Positions 35,339-47,800 of a DNA stretch of 64,000 bases are shown here, piece after piece (within the stretch, counting starts at the first letter, position 1; the number at the start of each line of letters is the position of its first letter). The stretch is from a virus. The position numbers and the translations under genes are program-made. The notes under the pieces were generated by a model. That model was not told the DNA's origin. It saw nothing but the letters and a program-made list of their open reading frames with translations, and did not search any database. The stretch covers positions 1 through 64,000 of the IMG/VR virus record IMGVR_UViG_3300023210_000017; one strand, written 5' to 3'.

Positions 35339-38300
35339 ATGCCTAAAATAAAAAATACAAAACATAGAGTTTTAATATCTAATCTTCCTAAAGGGTTTGA
35401 ATTAGTTGATGGTGAATTAGTAAAAAAAGCACATGGTGGTTTAGTTACTGGAGATCAACATAACTATGGTTTAGTTACATTTAATCCACACGCAGGTGAT
35501 TCAGAAAATGATAGAGATGTAGATGTAAGATATAGTTTATCTTCAGTGCCTAGAGATGCTGCTAATATAGAAGCTGAAGGAGGCGAGACTGTATTAACAG
35601 ATCTTACTAATGATGGTAACTATGGATTGTATGATATAACAGGACCTAAACATTCTAAAGGTGGTGTACCAATGTTCTTACCTGAACAATCTTTTATTTT
35701 TTCTGATACAGAGAAGATGAAGATGGATAAAACAGAGCTTGCTGAATTTGGAATTGAATCTAAAAAGAAGATGACCCCAGCTAAGGTTTCTAAAAAGTTT
35801 GATTTAAATAGATACTATGGTTTATTAAATAGTGAATATGCAGATAAGACACAGGCAAATTCTGCAGAACTTATGCTTACAAAAAATTCAGAGTCTCTTT
35901 CTAAATTAGCATTTGGTCAAGAATTGAAAAAGGATTTTGAAGAAGGTGTTCCTGTAGCAGCTCATCCATATCTTAATTCTATTGGTATAGATCCAATGGA
36001 GTTTACTGCACAAGTAGAACAAAGACAACAAGGTGGCCAAGAGCAAATGGGTGAAATGAGATATGGTGGTATATTACGTAAAGCACAAGTGGCTGGACCT
36101 GCTCCTTGTCCAGAAGGACAAGAATGGGATGATGCTGTACAGGCGTGTGTATTAAAAGAATCAACAAGCGAACAACCAAATGGTCCATTTGCTCCACAAA
36201 ATCAATATACTTCTTCAGCATATTCTGAGTATGAAAATGATGACATAAATGATGGTACTTTACCTGCAAATCCTGGACAATTTGGACTTACTCGACCTGA
36301 AACTCCTGCTGTTGAAACTCCTACTTATGGAGCGCCAACTGTAGAAAGAACAAATAAAAAAGGAATGGGTGCAAGAATGGAGCAAGGATTAGATAGATTT
36401 ATGGATAGTCCTGGAGTGGATAAATTTGCAGAAATTGGATCTTTTGGTGTAGCAGCTGCAAATGTTGGGAATCAAATAGCTCTTAATACTAAAGGTGAGC
36501 AAGCTAAACAAGATATGCTGAAAATGAGCATGGTAGATAATTCCGTTGGTGTTGTAGATTATGATCCAAATGCTCTGGGGTACACGGGTGTACAAGAAGG
36601 TCTTATAAATAAAACCCTGCAAGGTCAAGGTCCTTCTGGATATAATGGTTACTATGGAGAAGATGGGATGGAAATACCAAAGGCTCAAGAAGGTACAGAA
36701 ACTGGATATTATGATGTTATGGGAAATTGGTACCCTATTGATAAACCATTATCTACCGGAACTGATTTTGCTATGGTAAATGGATTTAGTGCAACGAAAG
36801 AAGAGTTAGATCAATTTGTAATAGATCAACAAGCTGAATTTGATAGACAAACTGCAGAATTAAACGGTACTCCAGCAAAAGCAGAACAACTATGGGAATC
36901 AGGCAAAACATATAAAGGTGGTTCTCCTGAATGGAATCAATGGTATATGTCTGATAATGCTGAACAATATAGAGATGATAGATATACTGCATATAAAGCC
37001 CGTAGGGAATCAAAAGGTTTAAAATCTTTAGATGCAGATGCTTACCACGATATATATCTAAGAGGTCAAAAGCAAATTAATGCTATACAACAAAGGTATG
37101 AAAGTGATCCAACTACTTTAACAGATAAAAAGTGGGATGCAACTCAAAATGATTTCTATAACGAGCAGATTGACCTTTTAAATGCAGATATAGAAGCTGC
37201 AAATACTGCAGGTCTAGCAGCAGATCCTGACTATAAAGCAAAACCTTTATATAAAGGATTATCTGATAGTGAGGTTGGTGATTTTCAATCAGGATATATA
37301 GGAGGAAAGTTTCTTCAATCTAATATTGGCGGTACTTCAAAAGATTTAGTAGACATGATTCATAAAGGTGTCAATGATCAAACTGTTAATGTAGGTGCTG
37401 ATACTTATAACATATCACCAGAAGATAAGTGGTTTGGAGATACAACGGTTGGACAATGGGAAGAAAAAACAATACCCACCTATAATGAAAAGACTGAAAA
37501 ATGTGAGTGTGAATTTGAAGGTCAGACATTTGAAATGACACCACTTAATGATGGCGGCTGCCCACCATGTCCTGAAAAAGAGCAAAAAATATTAGATGAT
37601 GCAGAAGTACCTGAAGAAATAGCACCTACTGCAAAGGTTCCTTTTATACAAGACATTTTAAAGTTAAGATCTATTGCAAATAGGAAAAGAGATTTATTTT
37701 TACCATGGGAACCTGCTGAACGAAAGGTACGGTATGAAGATGTATTAGAAGATCCAACTAGAATAATAGCTGCTGCAAATTCAGATGCTAATGCAGCAAT
37801 GCAAGCAGCTGGAGCATTTGCTGGACCACAAGCTTTAGGAGCAAGAACTGCTGCTATTCAAGGTCAAAATGCTAGAGCTATTGCAGATCAAGTTGGAGCA
37901 GTTAATCAAAGAAATGTTGCAACTATTAATAGAGGTAATGCAGTTAGAGGTCAATTTGAAGATTCATATAATCAAAGAAGTAATGCTAGCAATAAAAGAG
38001 TATATGATAATACTATGAAAGCCCTTCAAATAGGAATGGATGAGCAAAACTTTGATAATGAGCAATATATAGATCAATTGGGTAATACAATTACAAATGC
38101 ATCACATGCATATAATGATAACTCATTGAGAGATTATTATGGTTATAATCCTTTAAAAGGTGGAGATGTATATCAAAAAGGAAGCAAAGCTTTTAAACCT
38201 GTACCAGAAGTAGATAGATTTGCACATGTAGATAAAGCTGGTGAAATAGCAAAGCGTTATAGACTAGCTACAAATTCAGAACCATCTAAAGAAATGATGA

Positions 38301-38455
38301 ATTATTTAATGGGTATAGAATCAAGCAAAAAGTCAAATTCAAATGAAACATATGCTCAGAGAGAAAGAAGAAATGAACAAGGCGCAAGCAGAAAAAAAGG
38401 TGGAGCAATGAAAGCATGGGCATCTCCATTTTACACAGGAAAGATGGGTGTTTAA
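35339..38455 (+). CDS. Large cargo-type virion protein (conserved GPKHSKGG family)
   Basis: Starting at MPKIKNTKHRVLIS, one base after the previous stop, this is 1,038 residues. An alternative GTG start at 35315 would overlap the previous gene and lacks a leader. Residues ~60-120 carry a block (EAEGGETVLTDLTNDG, YDITGPKHSKGGVPMFLPEQSFIFSDT) that I know from large virion proteins of many Bacteroidota phages. A Cys unit CPEGQEWDDAVQAC and the motifs YGGILRKAQ and IPKAQEGTETG follow. The C-terminal quarter is helical with an Ala/Gln-rich stretch (AANSDANAAMQAAGAFAGPQALGARTAAIQGQNARA) and ends SRKKGGAMKAWASP. No enzyme motif was found. It is probably injected or packed in the virion with its neighbours. 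Confidence 0.72.
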   Translation: MPKIKNTKHRVLISNLPKGFELVDGELVKKAHGGLVTGDQHNYGLVTFNPHAGDSENDRDVDVRYSLSSVPRDAANIEAEGGETVLTDLTNDGNYGLYDITGPKHSKGGVPMFLPEQSFIFSDTEKMKMDKTELAEFGIESKKKMTPAKVSKKFDLNRYYGLLNSEYADKTQANSAELMLTKNSESLSKLAFGQELKKDFEEGVPVAAHPYLNSIGIDPMEFTAQVEQRQQGGQEQMGEMRYGGILRKAQVAGPAPCPEGQEWDDAVQACVLKESTSEQPNGPFAPQNQYTSSAYSEYENDDINDGTLPANPGQFGLTRPETPAVETPTYGAPTVERTNKKGMGARMEQGLDRFMDSPGVDKFAEIGSFGVAAANVGNQIALNTKGEQAKQDMLKMSMVDNSVGVVDYDPNALGYTGVQEGLINKTLQGQGPSGYNGYYGEDGMEIPKAQEGTETGYYDVMGNWYPIDKPLSTGTDFAMVNGFSATKEELDQFVIDQQAEFDRQTAELNGTPAKAEQLWESGKTYKGGSPEWNQWYMSDNAEQYRDDRYTAYKARRESKGLKSLDADAYHDIYLRGQKQINAIQQRYESDPTTLTDKKWDATQNDFYNEQIDLLNADIEAANTAGLAADPDYKAKPLYKGLSDSEVGDFQSGYIGGKFLQSNIGGTSKDLVDMIHKGVNDQTVNVGADTYNISPEDKWFGDTTVGQWEEKTIPTYNEKTEKCECEFEGQTFEMTPLNDGGCPPCPEKEQKILDDAEVPEEIAPTAKVPFIQDILKLRSIANRKRDLFLPWEPAERKVRYEDVLEDPTRIIAAANSDANAAMQAAGAFAGPQALGARTAAIQGQNARAIADQVGAVNQRNVATINRGNAVRGQFEDSYNQRSNASNKRVYDNTMKALQIGMDEQNFDNEQYIDQLGNTITNASHAYNDNSLRDYYGYNPLKGGDVYQKGSKAFKPVPEVDRFAHVDKAGEIAKRYRLATNSEPSKEMMNYLMGIESSKKSNSNETYAQRERRNEQGASRKKGGAMKAWASPFYTGKMGV

Positions 38456-38490
38456 ACTTTAAAAGTGTTTTTAATTTGTTTTTTAAACCT

Positions 38491-38510
38491 ATAAAATTTT
38501 ATTAATTTAG
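38491..38510 (+). promoter_or_regulatory. Class-2 phage promoter-like or leader motif
   Basis: ATAAAATTTTATTAATTTAG lies exactly 4 bases before the ATG at 38515. It shares its last 13 bases and the spacing with the motif at 17722. A TTTG sits about 12-16 bases further upstream in a T-rich stretch. Confidence 0.45.
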
Positions 38511-38514
38511 CAAT

Positions 38515-41500
38515 ATGGCAACTTACGTACCAGGAGTACCACAATATTTACCAACATTTAAACCATTTACACCGGACTTTAAATACCTATCTAATGTAGT
38601 AGATGCAAAAGAGCAGAAGTATAATTCTAATCATAAAGCATTAAATGATTTATATAGTAAAGTAGTGTATGGAAATCTTTCTAGGGAAGACACTAGAGAA
38701 ATGAGAGATCAGTTTGCTGAAAACTTAGGTCCAAAATTACAACAAATTTCAGGAATGGATTTATCCATGATGCAAAATGCAGAAGCTGCAAAATCTATAT
38801 TCAACCCTTTCTTTGAAGAAGACCTTATTGTTAAAGATCTTGTAACAACTAAAACATATAGAGAGCAAATGCAGGAAGCTGAGTTATTGAGAAATAATTC
38901 AGATAAAGATCTTCGTGAAATGTACTGGCAGACTGGAGTACAGAAAATGCAATATGAAATGGAAGATTTTGTAAATGCAACTGAAGAAGATGCAATGAGA
39001 ATGGCTGCACCTAAATATACTGCAGATGCAGATCTTCATGAAATGGCTATGGCTGTATTAACAGAATCTGGTCTTGAGACTGGGGATATTTCAGAGTTTT
39101 CTAAAGATGGTATGTGGAAAATAACTAGAGCTAATGGAGATCTTATTAGTAGAGAGGCATTACAGTTAGTTCAAAAAACACTTAAAGATGATCCTAGAGT
39201 TATAGATGCATATCATGCTAAAGCTTTTGTAGAATCAAGACAGTTTGCGGATAATGGTATAAAAGAAGGAAAATATCAAAATGTTAATGAAGGTCAAGTT
39301 GCTTGGGCTGCAGATAAAATATCTGATATAGAAGCACAAATTGCAGAACAAAATAAAGGTTTAGTAAAAGAAGAAAAAGTTGCTCAAAATACAGCAACCT
39401 CTTGGGATGTATATAGAAATGAGCATGATCTAATAAAAGGAAGTAAAGAAGCAAAACTTGCTAGAGAGTCTTGGTCAGTTGTTAATGCTATAAAGCAAAA
39501 AATAAAAAGTAACAATGCTGCACTATCTGATACTAAAAGTGTAGATGTATCAAACCCAGAAGAAGTAGTTCCTGAGAATAAACAAAAGCTTTTACATAGA
39601 GCATACGGTTTAATGATGAATTTAAACATGGAATCTGATCTTCAATCAGCAGCTTTAATATATAGTAATATTGGTAAAAAGATTGATTTTGAAGCAACAG
39701 AACTTCAAAAAAATAAATATCAAATGGCTCAAATAGATAGACGCCATGAAAATGCAAAAAAATTAGCAGATTACAATAGAACGAAAGACAAGGAGGCAAA
39801 TGCTGTAACTGGATTTGAGTTTATTGATGAAGCTGTAGGAGCTGCCGGTCAACTTAATACACATACTGCAAAAATGGTAGATGGTAAACTTGCTTTACAT
39901 ACAGATACACAAGCAGACCAAGATGCTAAATACAATAAGCAGGATGATATATTAATGCGAAATAAAATAGACATAGCTTTAGGAGGATTAGCTGGTCTTG
40001 ATAAAGCTGGTAGCACAACTGCTTTATATACTGTACCTGGAATAGGTAAAGATAAAACTATGAATCAGCTACAACAAATAATGAAAAATGGTTTAAGTAG
40101 TGGCAATGAATCAATCATAGCTGCTATAGATGCAGAATATTATAGAATAGAAGATTTATTTGATGCTAAAGATGCAGAAGTAGCAGCAGCATCTGATGGC
40201 AAACCTTATCCTAAAAGCGAGCATTATCTTGCATTGAGAGGAGGTATGATAGATATTGAATCACATCAAGGTGCAATAGATGCTGCTGATTCAGCAGTAA
40301 AAGCATCTCTTTCTAGAAACCTTAATAGATTAGCAAATACTGCATTAGACCAGGTTGACGGGCAAGAAGAAGCTGGAGCAGCAGTAAAGCAATATATGAA
40401 TTCTAGTGGCCCTAGTATTTTTTATGAAGATGCAGAAGGTAACACTCACAGGTATACAGAAAAAGAATTTGTTAATGTATTTGCTGATTGGGCTCAAAGT
40501 GATAAAAATAAAACTAATGTAAGAAATACATCTTTTGATGATAGTAGTTTCTGGAGTCATGATGGAAGTGAGCAAACCGTAAATGAAGATGGAGGTGCAG
40601 CTAAGTTTGGTTATGGTCAAAATAGACCTGTACTTGGAACAAGTGTAATAAACATAGCTCATAGATCTCCTGGTGGTGGTGGAGGTATGGATCCAAATGC
40701 TGGATCTCACACGGTAACTAATTATGGAGATTATGATGGAGACTTTTATTTTCAAAAAGATTTAGCTAGAACACAAGCTGAAACAATATATAAATCTCAA
40801 TATAACTTAGCAAACAATTCTGCAACTGGAGCATTAGAAGGAGAATTTGGAGTAGAAGGATCAATGTTTGAAACACCAGATTTTAATCAATTTTTAAAAG
40901 GTGTTGATATAGCAAATATGACTCCTGGAGATATTGCTTCAAATCCAAGTTATATAGCTGTTGTAGATCCTGCAAATGCAGATCCAAATGGTGCAGGTGT
41001 AGATTTTTTAAAAAATATACACTATGCAACACAAGTTGATGCTTTTGGAACAGATGTATATATGAATGATGTAGCATTCAATGAGCATCAAGCGAATGAA
41101 GGAAAATTTCTGAATGCCGATGATCAAAATTCAGAAATACTTGATCCTGCTGATGATGATTCAGCTGGTCAAGCAAATTTTGATGCTGGTCAAGCAATAT
41201 TAAAAGATTATTACATGGAGATAAAAAGATTGCAGGGAGCGGGAACTCCTACTAAATCTGACTATCCAATAGCTACAATACAATATTTCCCAGCTTGGAG
41301 TGCTGATGCAAATGATTTTAGTGGTGGTAAAGCAGGCTATACAATTACATTTGGTGAAGATTATATGGATAAACATAGAAAATCAGGTGGTATATTAGAT
41401 GGCCTATCAGGAAGTAATGGTGGTAAACCTTATGTATTAAATGTTGTAATTCCTAGTGAAAACGATCATAATGTTAGGAAAGCGGGAGAAATGAATTTTT

Positions 41501-41874
41501 CATCTGTTGCTGCACAGGTAGCTTCTAGTACAAACGGAGGATATCAATATGTAGCTCCTTTAGGTGGATCCTTGAATATTACTCAAACTCATACTGGCCA
41601 ATTTCAAATAGACTATTCAGCATTACAATTTGATGCTGATGCTGCAGGAAAAGGAGAAAATATGTGGAAATCTGTTCAAGAAACAAAACTAATGGAATAT
41701 AAAGGGGTGCCTATAACATCTCTTGATAGAAGATATTTAGATTATTTTGTAAATGAATATAGAGGTTTACTTGATAATAATGGAATAACTAATGAGGCAG
41801 ATAGAGCTAGTTGGTTAGCTTCACATCCAGAAATGAAAGTAGAAGGTCCAACATATCAATATGATTATAAATAA
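38515..41874 (+). CDS. Large crAss-like virion protein, function unknown
   Basis: 1,119 residues. It starts MATYVPGVPQYLPTFKPFTPDFKYLSNVVDAKEQKY and goes on with LSREDTREMRDQF and GMDLSMMQNAEAA. I recognise this beginning from large virion proteins that precede the polymerase gene in crAss-like phages. The first ~450 residues are almost wholly helical and charged, with long coiled-coil-like segments; the remainder mixes helical and beta parts, with a Gly-rich loop (SPGGGGGMDPNAG). No catalytic motif or membrane segment is evident. It starts a new transcription unit together with the two giant genes downstream, so it is probably packed and delivered with the polymerase. Confidence 0.72.
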   Translation: MATYVPGVPQYLPTFKPFTPDFKYLSNVVDAKEQKYNSNHKALNDLYSKVVYGNLSREDTREMRDQFAENLGPKLQQISGMDLSMMQNAEAAKSIFNPFFEEDLIVKDLVTTKTYREQMQEAELLRNNSDKDLREMYWQTGVQKMQYEMEDFVNATEEDAMRMAAPKYTADADLHEMAMAVLTESGLETGDISEFSKDGMWKITRANGDLISREALQLVQKTLKDDPRVIDAYHAKAFVESRQFADNGIKEGKYQNVNEGQVAWAADKISDIEAQIAEQNKGLVKEEKVAQNTATSWDVYRNEHDLIKGSKEAKLARESWSVVNAIKQKIKSNNAALSDTKSVDVSNPEEVVPENKQKLLHRAYGLMMNLNMESDLQSAALIYSNIGKKIDFEATELQKNKYQMAQIDRRHENAKKLADYNRTKDKEANAVTGFEFIDEAVGAAGQLNTHTAKMVDGKLALHTDTQADQDAKYNKQDDILMRNKIDIALGGLAGLDKAGSTTALYTVPGIGKDKTMNQLQQIMKNGLSSGNESIIAAIDAEYYRIEDLFDAKDAEVAAASDGKPYPKSEHYLALRGGMIDIESHQGAIDAADSAVKASLSRNLNRLANTALDQVDGQEEAGAAVKQYMNSSGPSIFYEDAEGNTHRYTEKEFVNVFADWAQSDKNKTNVRNTSFDDSSFWSHDGSEQTVNEDGGAAKFGYGQNRPVLGTSVINIAHRSPGGGGGMDPNAGSHTVTNYGDYDGDFYFQKDLARTQAETIYKSQYNLANNSATGALEGEFGVEGSMFETPDFNQFLKGVDIANMTPGDIASNPSYIAVVDPANADPNGAGVDFLKNIHYATQVDAFGTDVYMNDVAFNEHQANEGKFLNADDQNSEILDPADDDSAGQANFDAGQAILKDYYMEIKRLQGAGTPTKSDYPIATIQYFPAWSADANDFSGGKAGYTITFGEDYMDKHRKSGGILDGLSGSNGGKPYVLNVVIPSENDHNVRKAGEMNFSSVAAQVASSTNGGYQYVAPLGGSLNITQTHTGQFQIDYSALQFDADAAGKGENMWKSVQETKLMEYKGVPITSLDRRYLDYFVNEYRGLLDNNGITNEADRASWLASHPEMKVEGPTYQYDYK

Positions 41875-41883
41875 AATTTAATA

Positions 41884-44800
41884 ATGGAAGATATCATTTT
41901 AAATAATCAGGTTCCAAACAATCCTGTTGGAGTGCCAGATGATCAATTTAATTTTCAAACAATTTCAGAATTAGAAGTTCCGCCAAATTTAGCAGAATTT
42001 GATAAATCTTTAGATCCTGAATATGAAGTAATGTTGGAGCAGCAATCTGCTTTAATTAATAAGTTTGCAATGGCTGCAACTCATAATTATAATTCTCCAT
42101 ATCCAGCTCCATCAACTGGAGGTTATAATACAGCTAGTCAACAATCTGCACCAAATCCTCATACATTGCAAGGTAAGTTAAGATTATTTTCTGATGTAGA
42201 TAAACAAGATCCCGTAGTTAAAGAACAGGGTATGTTTGGAAGTAATGTAGTAAAAATAGCAGATCCTGTAGTTTCTGGAATTAGACAAAGTAATTTTGAT
42301 AGATTCTATGCTTCCCCTGCTTATGGTAAACTAGGTTGGCATCCTCATGCTAACATGGAAGAATACTATAATGAACGTACTACTTGGTGGGATGATACTT
42401 CAAGAATGCTTGGTGAGTTAGGTGCATTAACTGGAACTGGTTTTTTAAGTGGTTATAGAAGTTGGGGTGATTTGGATAGTGTTATGGATCTTCAAAGTGC
42501 TGTTGAGTATGAAGATGCAATAAGAATTGGTTCTTCTTCTAAAGATGGTTTTGGTGCAGGCTTTAATAATTTTCTTCTTAATGCTGGTTATACATTTGGT
42601 ATTATAGGTTCAATTGCTTTAGAAGAAGCTGCATTATTTGGTCTTGCTGCAATACAAGGAGGATTAAATCCTGCATCTGATGCTATATTAGCGGCAAGAA
42701 CTGCATCTAATGCAAGTAGATTAGCCAAGCTTGGTAGAAGAGTTGCAAATAGTTTTTCAGTTGGTAAGTTGGCTCAAGGTACTAGAGCTATAGTTCAAAA
42801 TTTAAAAAGAATAGAGAATGCAAGAGATTTTTATAGTGTTGCTAAAGCTGGTGGAAATGTATTAGGTAAAATGCTTATTCCAGAAACTATGTCAACTTTT
42901 AAAAATCTTAAAAGTGCTCAGAAAGCTGGAGAGAATTTAACCTGGATGGCAAGAAGTTCTAAAAAACTTGGAGGATTTTACAGAGATGCTAGGTCTATGA
43001 ACTTTGCATTATCAGAAGGTAGAATGGAAGGTGGTTCAGTTTATAAAAGCCAACTTTCTGCAAATTATGCTATTCAAGCAGAAAAAAATAGAAGAGAAGG
43101 TTTAGGAGATGTTACTTCAGAGCAAATGAAAGCGTTAAGTGATCAAGCATTGGAGGCTGCTTTTGTAACAAGTTCATGGAATGTTCCGGTTATTTATTTA
43201 TCTAATCAATTACTACTAGGAAATGCTTTTGGAGGTTTTAAAAGATCTCTTAGTCAAATGGCTAGAGATAATATTAAAGGTGTTGGTAAGAGAATTCTTA
43301 AAACTAAAGCTACACTTGAAGGAGCAAAAGGCGCTAAAAAAGTAGCTAGAGATGTTTTTGAAAAAGTAGATGATAGTTTTATGGATTGGAAATATCTTAA
43401 AGCTAAGGTTAAAGCTGGAGGTGCAAAAGGTGGGGTTGTAATGGCTGCTGGTGCAGGTCTAAGATTTTTTGCAAATAATGTTGCAGAGGGTGCTCAAGAA
43501 CTTTATCAAGAAGCTGTATCTGCAGGTGTAAAAGATTACTATACTAGTTTAATGCGTGATCCAGCAAATTCTAACATTCAGCAAATGAAAGCATCTGCAC
43601 AAGCAGGTCTAGGTGAGCAATGGAGTGGTCAAGGTTTAGAAACATTTATGTCTGGATTTTTTATGGGAAGTGTAGTAAGCGGACCACAAAAATTAGTATT
43701 TCAAGGAATACCAAATCTTTATCAAGCTAAGTTTAATAAGACTGAGTATGCTGAATACAAAGCAAATAAAGAAAAATTAGTAGATGCAACACTTAAGTCA
43801 CTAAATAGTAGTTGGAATTCACAACAAGAAAGTGTTGATTCAATGTTTGACACAGATACCTTAAATTTTCTAGAGCAAAAGCAAGCTGCTGAAGCTATGG
43901 AAAGTGCTACTATGCAAGATAATGTATTTGATTTTATGGATGCTGGTGATACGGCAAGATTTTCAAGTCTGCATAGAATGTTTAGTACAGGAAAAGAAGA
44001 CTTCTTTAAAGAGCAATTGCAAGATTATTTAACTATGTCCGATGAAGAATTAGGACAAGCTTTTCCTGCAGAAGCAAAAGCAGCTAAATCTGGCAAGCTT
44101 AGAAATAAAATTCAAAAGCAGATAAAGAATATTGATGTAATGCGGGAGATGTATGATAAGCATAATGAGGATATGGTTAATCCTTATGATCCTGCTGCAT
44201 TTACCCCAGGCTCTAAAGAACATACTGAAGAATCATATAAACATCTAGCTTTTAATCACGCTAAGATGCTATTCATGTTTACCAAAGATGGTTTTTTAAA
44301 AGCCGGAGAAAGAGCTCAAAGTATTTATAATAAATTAGAAAGTGATCCAATAATAAAAGAATTAGCTGCAAATGATATAACAGTTCTTCTTAATAAAGAT
44401 ACTTTACAAAAAGAAATTAAACAACTTGAGGAAGAAATCCCAGGGCTAGGTGAAGCAGGGACCAAGCTTCTTAAAAAGGATAAAGAGAAAAAATTAGAAA
44501 AGCTTAAAGCTATTGCAGAAGTATTATATGCAAATGAGAATCAAACACTATCAATAAAGGATAAGCGTTTTGATAGAAGAAAAACTAGCAAACTTATGCC
44601 TAAAGTTTTAGACTATTTAAAAATGTTAGCTAAAACTAAAAAAGATTTTGTTGATGAATCAAGAATAAAAGAAGTGATTAACATGATTATAGATCATAAT
44701 CATTTATCAAATAGACAAAAGGTTTATGATAAGGCTATACAATTTATGACCAATCCTAAAGAGTTAGATCTTATTGTTAGAAGAAGTGCTGAGTATATAA

Positions 44801-47800
44801 AGTTTGCACATACAGATAAACTCAATCTTCAAAAAGAATTAATTGAAAAGTTAATTTTAAGAAAGGAAATAAATCAATTACTAAATGAATTGATGAAGTT
44901 AGATGTATATGTTGATCCTAGTGAAATGTTAATGTTTAATGAAACTGGAGACTCTAAACATCTTAGAACATTTCATACAGAAGATGGAATATTAAATGAA
45001 ATAGATGATCCAGTTTTGTATAATAAAGTACTTAGTATAATAGATGTATATAGACAAACTTCTGGAGTTCAAGAAAAAATTGATGCTGAAAAAGCTGCTG
45101 AAGCTGAAGCTGCTCAATCTGGTACACAGAGTGCAGATACTACAAAAAGTAAAATTGATGAATTGCTTGAAGAAGAAGGTATTAAAGCTCCTGAAGTTAA
45201 AATTCAAGGTAAAGCAAAAAATGAATCTCCTGTCTTAGATAAAATTATAAACTCTAGATGGATTCAATATAGAGCTATGCAGGCAAATCTAGGAAATGCT
45301 CCTGTTACTTTAGAAGAGTTTTTAGAAACAGCTATTGCAAAAAATATTATAACTGCATATACTGGTTTAAAAAAACTATGGTATCAGAGTTTAATCAGTA
45401 TGGAGAATGAGCAGATAAGAATGCTTAAGTATACTACTGATAATGGGTTTTTAAATTGGCTATCTCTTCAAGAAGAAAATCCTATAGTTTTCAAAATATT
45501 AGATGAAAGTAATTTAGATTTTAAATTCTTTTTGCCTGACTTTGAAAAACAGAAAGGCGAGCAAGCTGGTAAAGAAGATGGGGAAAAAACATTTAAAGGT
45601 TATACTGGAAATAATGTAGAAATAATTGAAATAGAAAGTATAGATATAAACACAAAAGAAAAAACTACATATTATCAAATACGTCAAAAAAATGGAGACT
45701 ATGTTGAAGAAAGTATATCAGATTCTGTTGCTCCAGGCAATCCAACTTTATCTTTTACAGATGCAGCTGTAGCTAAACAAATAGCTGCAAAAATAGATCC
45801 TTTAGTAGTTAACCTTGATGCATATGAATTCGGAGGACAGACTCTTCAGTATGGTATGAGAATAAAGGATGTAAAAACAGGCAAGCATTATATTGTATTG
45901 GCAAATCCTTCTGATGTTAAATCTGGCAGAATATATGTTTTAAATGAGGATTCTTCATATTTATTAGCTAGTGATAAACGTACTAGAAATGCAAGTGTTG
46001 AAAAAGGAAAAGATGGTAAAAGAGGATTAACTGAAGCTGAATTTCAAGCACGTTTTAAAGTAGAAAAAATTAATCTTGGTGCAACCGCTTTACCTAAAGG
46101 AGCAAGTAAGTTAAGACTTGATTCAGCAACCAGTTTAATACCACATAAAAATGATAGAGGTACTAATACTGAAGAAGGAAAAGTATTAGCATTTAGAAGA
46201 TATGCATACATTGTTCAAAGATTATCTAAAGAAGAATTAGAAAGTTTAGAAGTTGAAGTAACAACAAACTCAAATGGTGGAGCATTCATCCGTCAATTTA
46301 AATTAGATAAAGAAGGAGCTGAACCAAATCCTTTTATAGATGCAACTAGCGCCCCTTATAATATTGCAATTAAAATGCCTGAAGCATTATCAAAAAAAAT
46401 GAATAAGCTTCTTTTAGCTGAAAACCTAAATCCAACTAAGGATGGTATAATAGGATATATTCCAAATGGTGATGTAATATTAAAAGATAGAAAAACCGGA
46501 GAGGTGATCAATCCTTTAAATATACAAGGAGATCAAATTTCAGATTTATTTAGCACTTCAAAAGATAGTGAGGTAGCAGCAAAAGAAATCCAACAAAGCT
46601 TTGCTATTCAGTATACTATAATGAATGCAATAAAAGATAAACTTGATGGTGCATCTGAAGGAACATTTAGTTTAACAGATATAGGTGGAGTTAATTTTTC
46701 AACTACACCTGGGTATATAGAATTTCTTAAAAAAGGAGAAACTGTAAGAATTGATCAACTGCATCATAATACAGTTGATGGTAAAGTTGTGATTTTAAAG
46801 AATACTAAAAGAAGAAATAAAAAAGGAGAAGCAAGTATTAGTACAGCATTTACACCAATGGGTTTACCTGTTGAAGAAGAATTGGCATTTGAGAAAAAAA
46901 TTAAATCTGAAATGAATGATCAAAGTTTAAACATATGGGATAGCGCAACTAATGCTGGAAGATATGTTATGATTGTTAAACAGGATAATGGCGTATACTC
47001 ATATTTTCCAATTAAATCTGATAAATTAGAAGCTGAAGAATTAAATACTTTAGCTGATGCATTAATTAAACAATCAGCAACAACAGCAAAAGAAAATGTT
47101 GAAACTAATGAAGATGGTGAAACTAAAGTAAAAGATTTATCATATAGTTCTGCGTGGAATCAAGATTTAAATAATGGAGAAATTGAAGGTATTTCAGGAT
47201 TCTATATAGCTTCTATACCGGGTTATTCTTTTGATATTAATATAACAGCAAAAGGTGGGATTCAAGTAAAAATTTATGATAGAGCTGGAAATGAAGCTAT
47301 ATCACTTATAATGTCTAATGTTTCTGATATAGCTCAATATGCTGGTGCTGAAAATAAATCTGATTTAATAAAAGATTTATTTGAATTAGTTAATGAACAA
47401 TTAAAAGATGCTCCTAGTAAATTTACAAAAAAGACTTCTGATGCTAGAAAGAAAGTTATAAGAGATGCTTCTAAAAATATAAGTTTAAATCTTGACTCTT
47501 TAAGAAAATCATTTTCTCAAAAAACAAAAGCTAAAGACATTATAGATAATGTAGTAACAACAGTATCTCCAAGTATTAGAGCAGGTGCAAAAATAATATC
47601 TAATGTAGATGGTGTAGATGCACAACAAATGATAGCTGCTGGTGTAACTGTAGGACCTTCAGTTCCAACTGCTGGTACATTTACGCCAACTGAAACTTTT
47701 ACAGATGCGGATGGAAAGCCTATACCTAAAGGACCTGAAACAACTACAAGTAGTGAAGATTTAGATATTGATCTAGCTTTACTTTCTGATGAAGCGTTTA

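Noticed and set aside
40345-40755. 136-codon reading frame on the minus strand
   Set aside because: Antisense to the 38515 gene, with Ile/Ser/Tyr-rich low-quality sequence and no spacing or leader that fits a gene.
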